Assembly: GCF_003390935.1 (NCBI RefSeq)
Contig: NZ_QNQZ01000003.1
Location: 248,001 to 312,000 of the forward strand
Direction: 5' to 3'
Length of the DNA: 64,000 nt
Origin: Lewinella sp. IMCC34191
Lineage (GTDB): Bacteria > Bacteroidota > Bacteroidia > Chitinophagales > Saprospiraceae
Position numbers and translations under genes: made by a program. The notes beneath the pieces are model-generated. The model was not told where the DNA came from and did not search any database. It was given only the letters and a program-made list of their open reading frames with translations. Below are positions 63,398 to 64,000 of this stretch, piece by piece. Positions within the stretch are counted from its first letter, which is position 1. The number at the start of each line of letters is the position of its first letter.

Positions 63398-64000
63398 CTA
63401 CCCCAACTTGCCCAGTTGCTTCACCATAGCGCGCATATCCTTCGGCAGCTCCACTTCGTAGTGCATCCATTGCTCCGTGACGGGGTGGGTGAAGCCCAGG
63501 CGGGAAGCATGCAACGGCACCCGGGAAAGCAACGGTCGCTCGACTTCATGTTTTCCTTTGTTGTAGCGTTTGCCCTTGATCTCGGAAAGAAAGAACTCGG
63601 TCCGCTTGCCGTAAAAAGGGTCCACGATGAGCGGGTACCCGAGGTACGCCAGATGCACGCGGATCTGGTGGGTCCGACCGGTAAAGATCTGCACCCCCAC
63701 CAGGCTGAATTTCCCCAGGGTCTCCATCACTTTGTAGTCGGTACGGGCGAATTTGCCGCCCCGGTTGGTGACCAGCATGCGGCCAACCTTCGAAGGGTGT
63801 GGGGCGATCGGCTCGTCGATCTCTCCCTCTTCCGGGTCCGGCACCCCATCGACCAGCGCCAGGTACACCTTTTCTACTTCACGGGCCTCAAACTGCATGC
63901 TCAGACCCCGGTGGGCATCCGGCGTGCGGGCAAAAACCAGCACGCCACTGGTCGGCTTATCTAGCCGGTGGACCGGGATGATGGTACCATAACGATCCGA
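63398..64000 (-). CDS. RluA-family RNA pseudouridine synthase (5' end beyond right edge)
   Basis: Converts a uridine in tRNA or rRNA to pseudouridine. The frame is open to base 64000, so the N-terminus lies outside the window. Visible parts: HRLDKPTSG with the catalytic Asp, VEKVYLALVDG, TDYKVMETLGKFSLVGVQIFTGRTHQIRVHLAYLGYPLIVDPFYG and a C-terminal PLHASRLGFTHPVT. The HRLD motif is only recovered when the frame is read through to the edge, so the internal GTG at 63943 is not the start. It may be TruC-like, but the exact subfamily needs the missing part. Confidence 0.88.
   Translation of the reverse strand, partial: SDRYGTIIPVHRLDKPTSGVLVFARTPDAHRGLSMQFEAREVEKVYLALVDGVPDPEEGEIDEPIAPHPSKVGRMLVTNRGGKFARTDYKVMETLGKFSLVGVQIFTGRTHQIRVHLAYLGYPLIVDPFYGKRTEFFLSEIKGKRYNKGKHEVERPLLSRVPLHASRLGFTHPVTEQWMHYEVELPKDMRAMVKQLGKLG

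Overview
The window looks like a chromosomal segment from a fairly GC-rich marine-type Bacteroidota, most likely a Saprospiria/Lewinella-like organism (an inference from gene content, not a phylogeny). The evidence is a type IX secretion sorting domain, a GldH gliding lipoprotein, an HTCS hybrid regulator, several outer-membrane beta-barrel receptors of the OMP_b-brl_3 kind, a TonB receptor/DUF4249 pair, many Sec/lipoprotein signals, and several TAnnTTTG-like -7 promoter elements. I saw no rRNA, tRNA, prophage, insertion sequence or CRISPR array.

Left part (1-12.4 kb): a homogalacturonan (pectin) utilisation cluster. A minus-strand run encodes a modular CE8 pectin methylesterase (cut by the left edge, so without a stop codon here), a CE12-type SGNH acetylesterase lipoprotein, a PL1 pectate lyase with a type IX secretion tail and a GH28 galacturonase lipoprotein. 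A divergent PL10 pectate lyase and a 1409-residue HTCS sensor/regulator follow. Together they would de-esterify, cleave and trim pectin at the cell surface, with the HTCS as the likely oligosaccharide sensor. No SusC/SusD pair is visible in the window.

12.4-24 kb: an M20 peptidase, a GH16 glucanase, a flavin-dependent monooxygenase, DUF3224 and DUF4328 proteins, one OMP_b-brl_3 receptor, and two separate tandem pairs of paralogous exported proteins of unknown function.

24-29.8 kb: a compact plus-strand operon with no recognised counterpart. It encodes a coiled-coil AAA ATPase with a C-terminal winged helix, a small MscS-like membrane protein, a CPA-type cation:proton antiporter, and probably an anchored alpha/beta hydrolase. 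Operator-like inverted repeats lie upstream. This is the best candidate for an undescribed system.

29.7-42.5 kb: mostly housekeeping genes. They are murQ, a VPS10/BNR propeller protein, a LolA-like protein, an NrtR-like Nudix regulator, grpE-dnaJ-gldH, a primary-type sigma factor, DUF983, a SUI1/YciH factor, glnS and purE. The gap between gldH and the sigma gene is filled by a tandem array of six perfect palindromes at about 110-bp spacing.

42.5-64 kb: envelope signalling. Two closely related OMP_b-brl_3 receptors bracket a LytS/LytTR two-component pair. Then come a YjbR protein overlapping an amidohydrolase, a further OMP_b-brl_3 receptor, and a BlaI/BlaR1 module. In that module the M56 protease carries a long ankyrin-repeat tail instead of a beta-lactam sensor, and blaI is preceded by three near-identical operators. 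Two paralogous outer-membrane barrel proteins, a TonB receptor/DUF4249 pair and an RluA pseudouridine synthase cut by the right edge complete the window.
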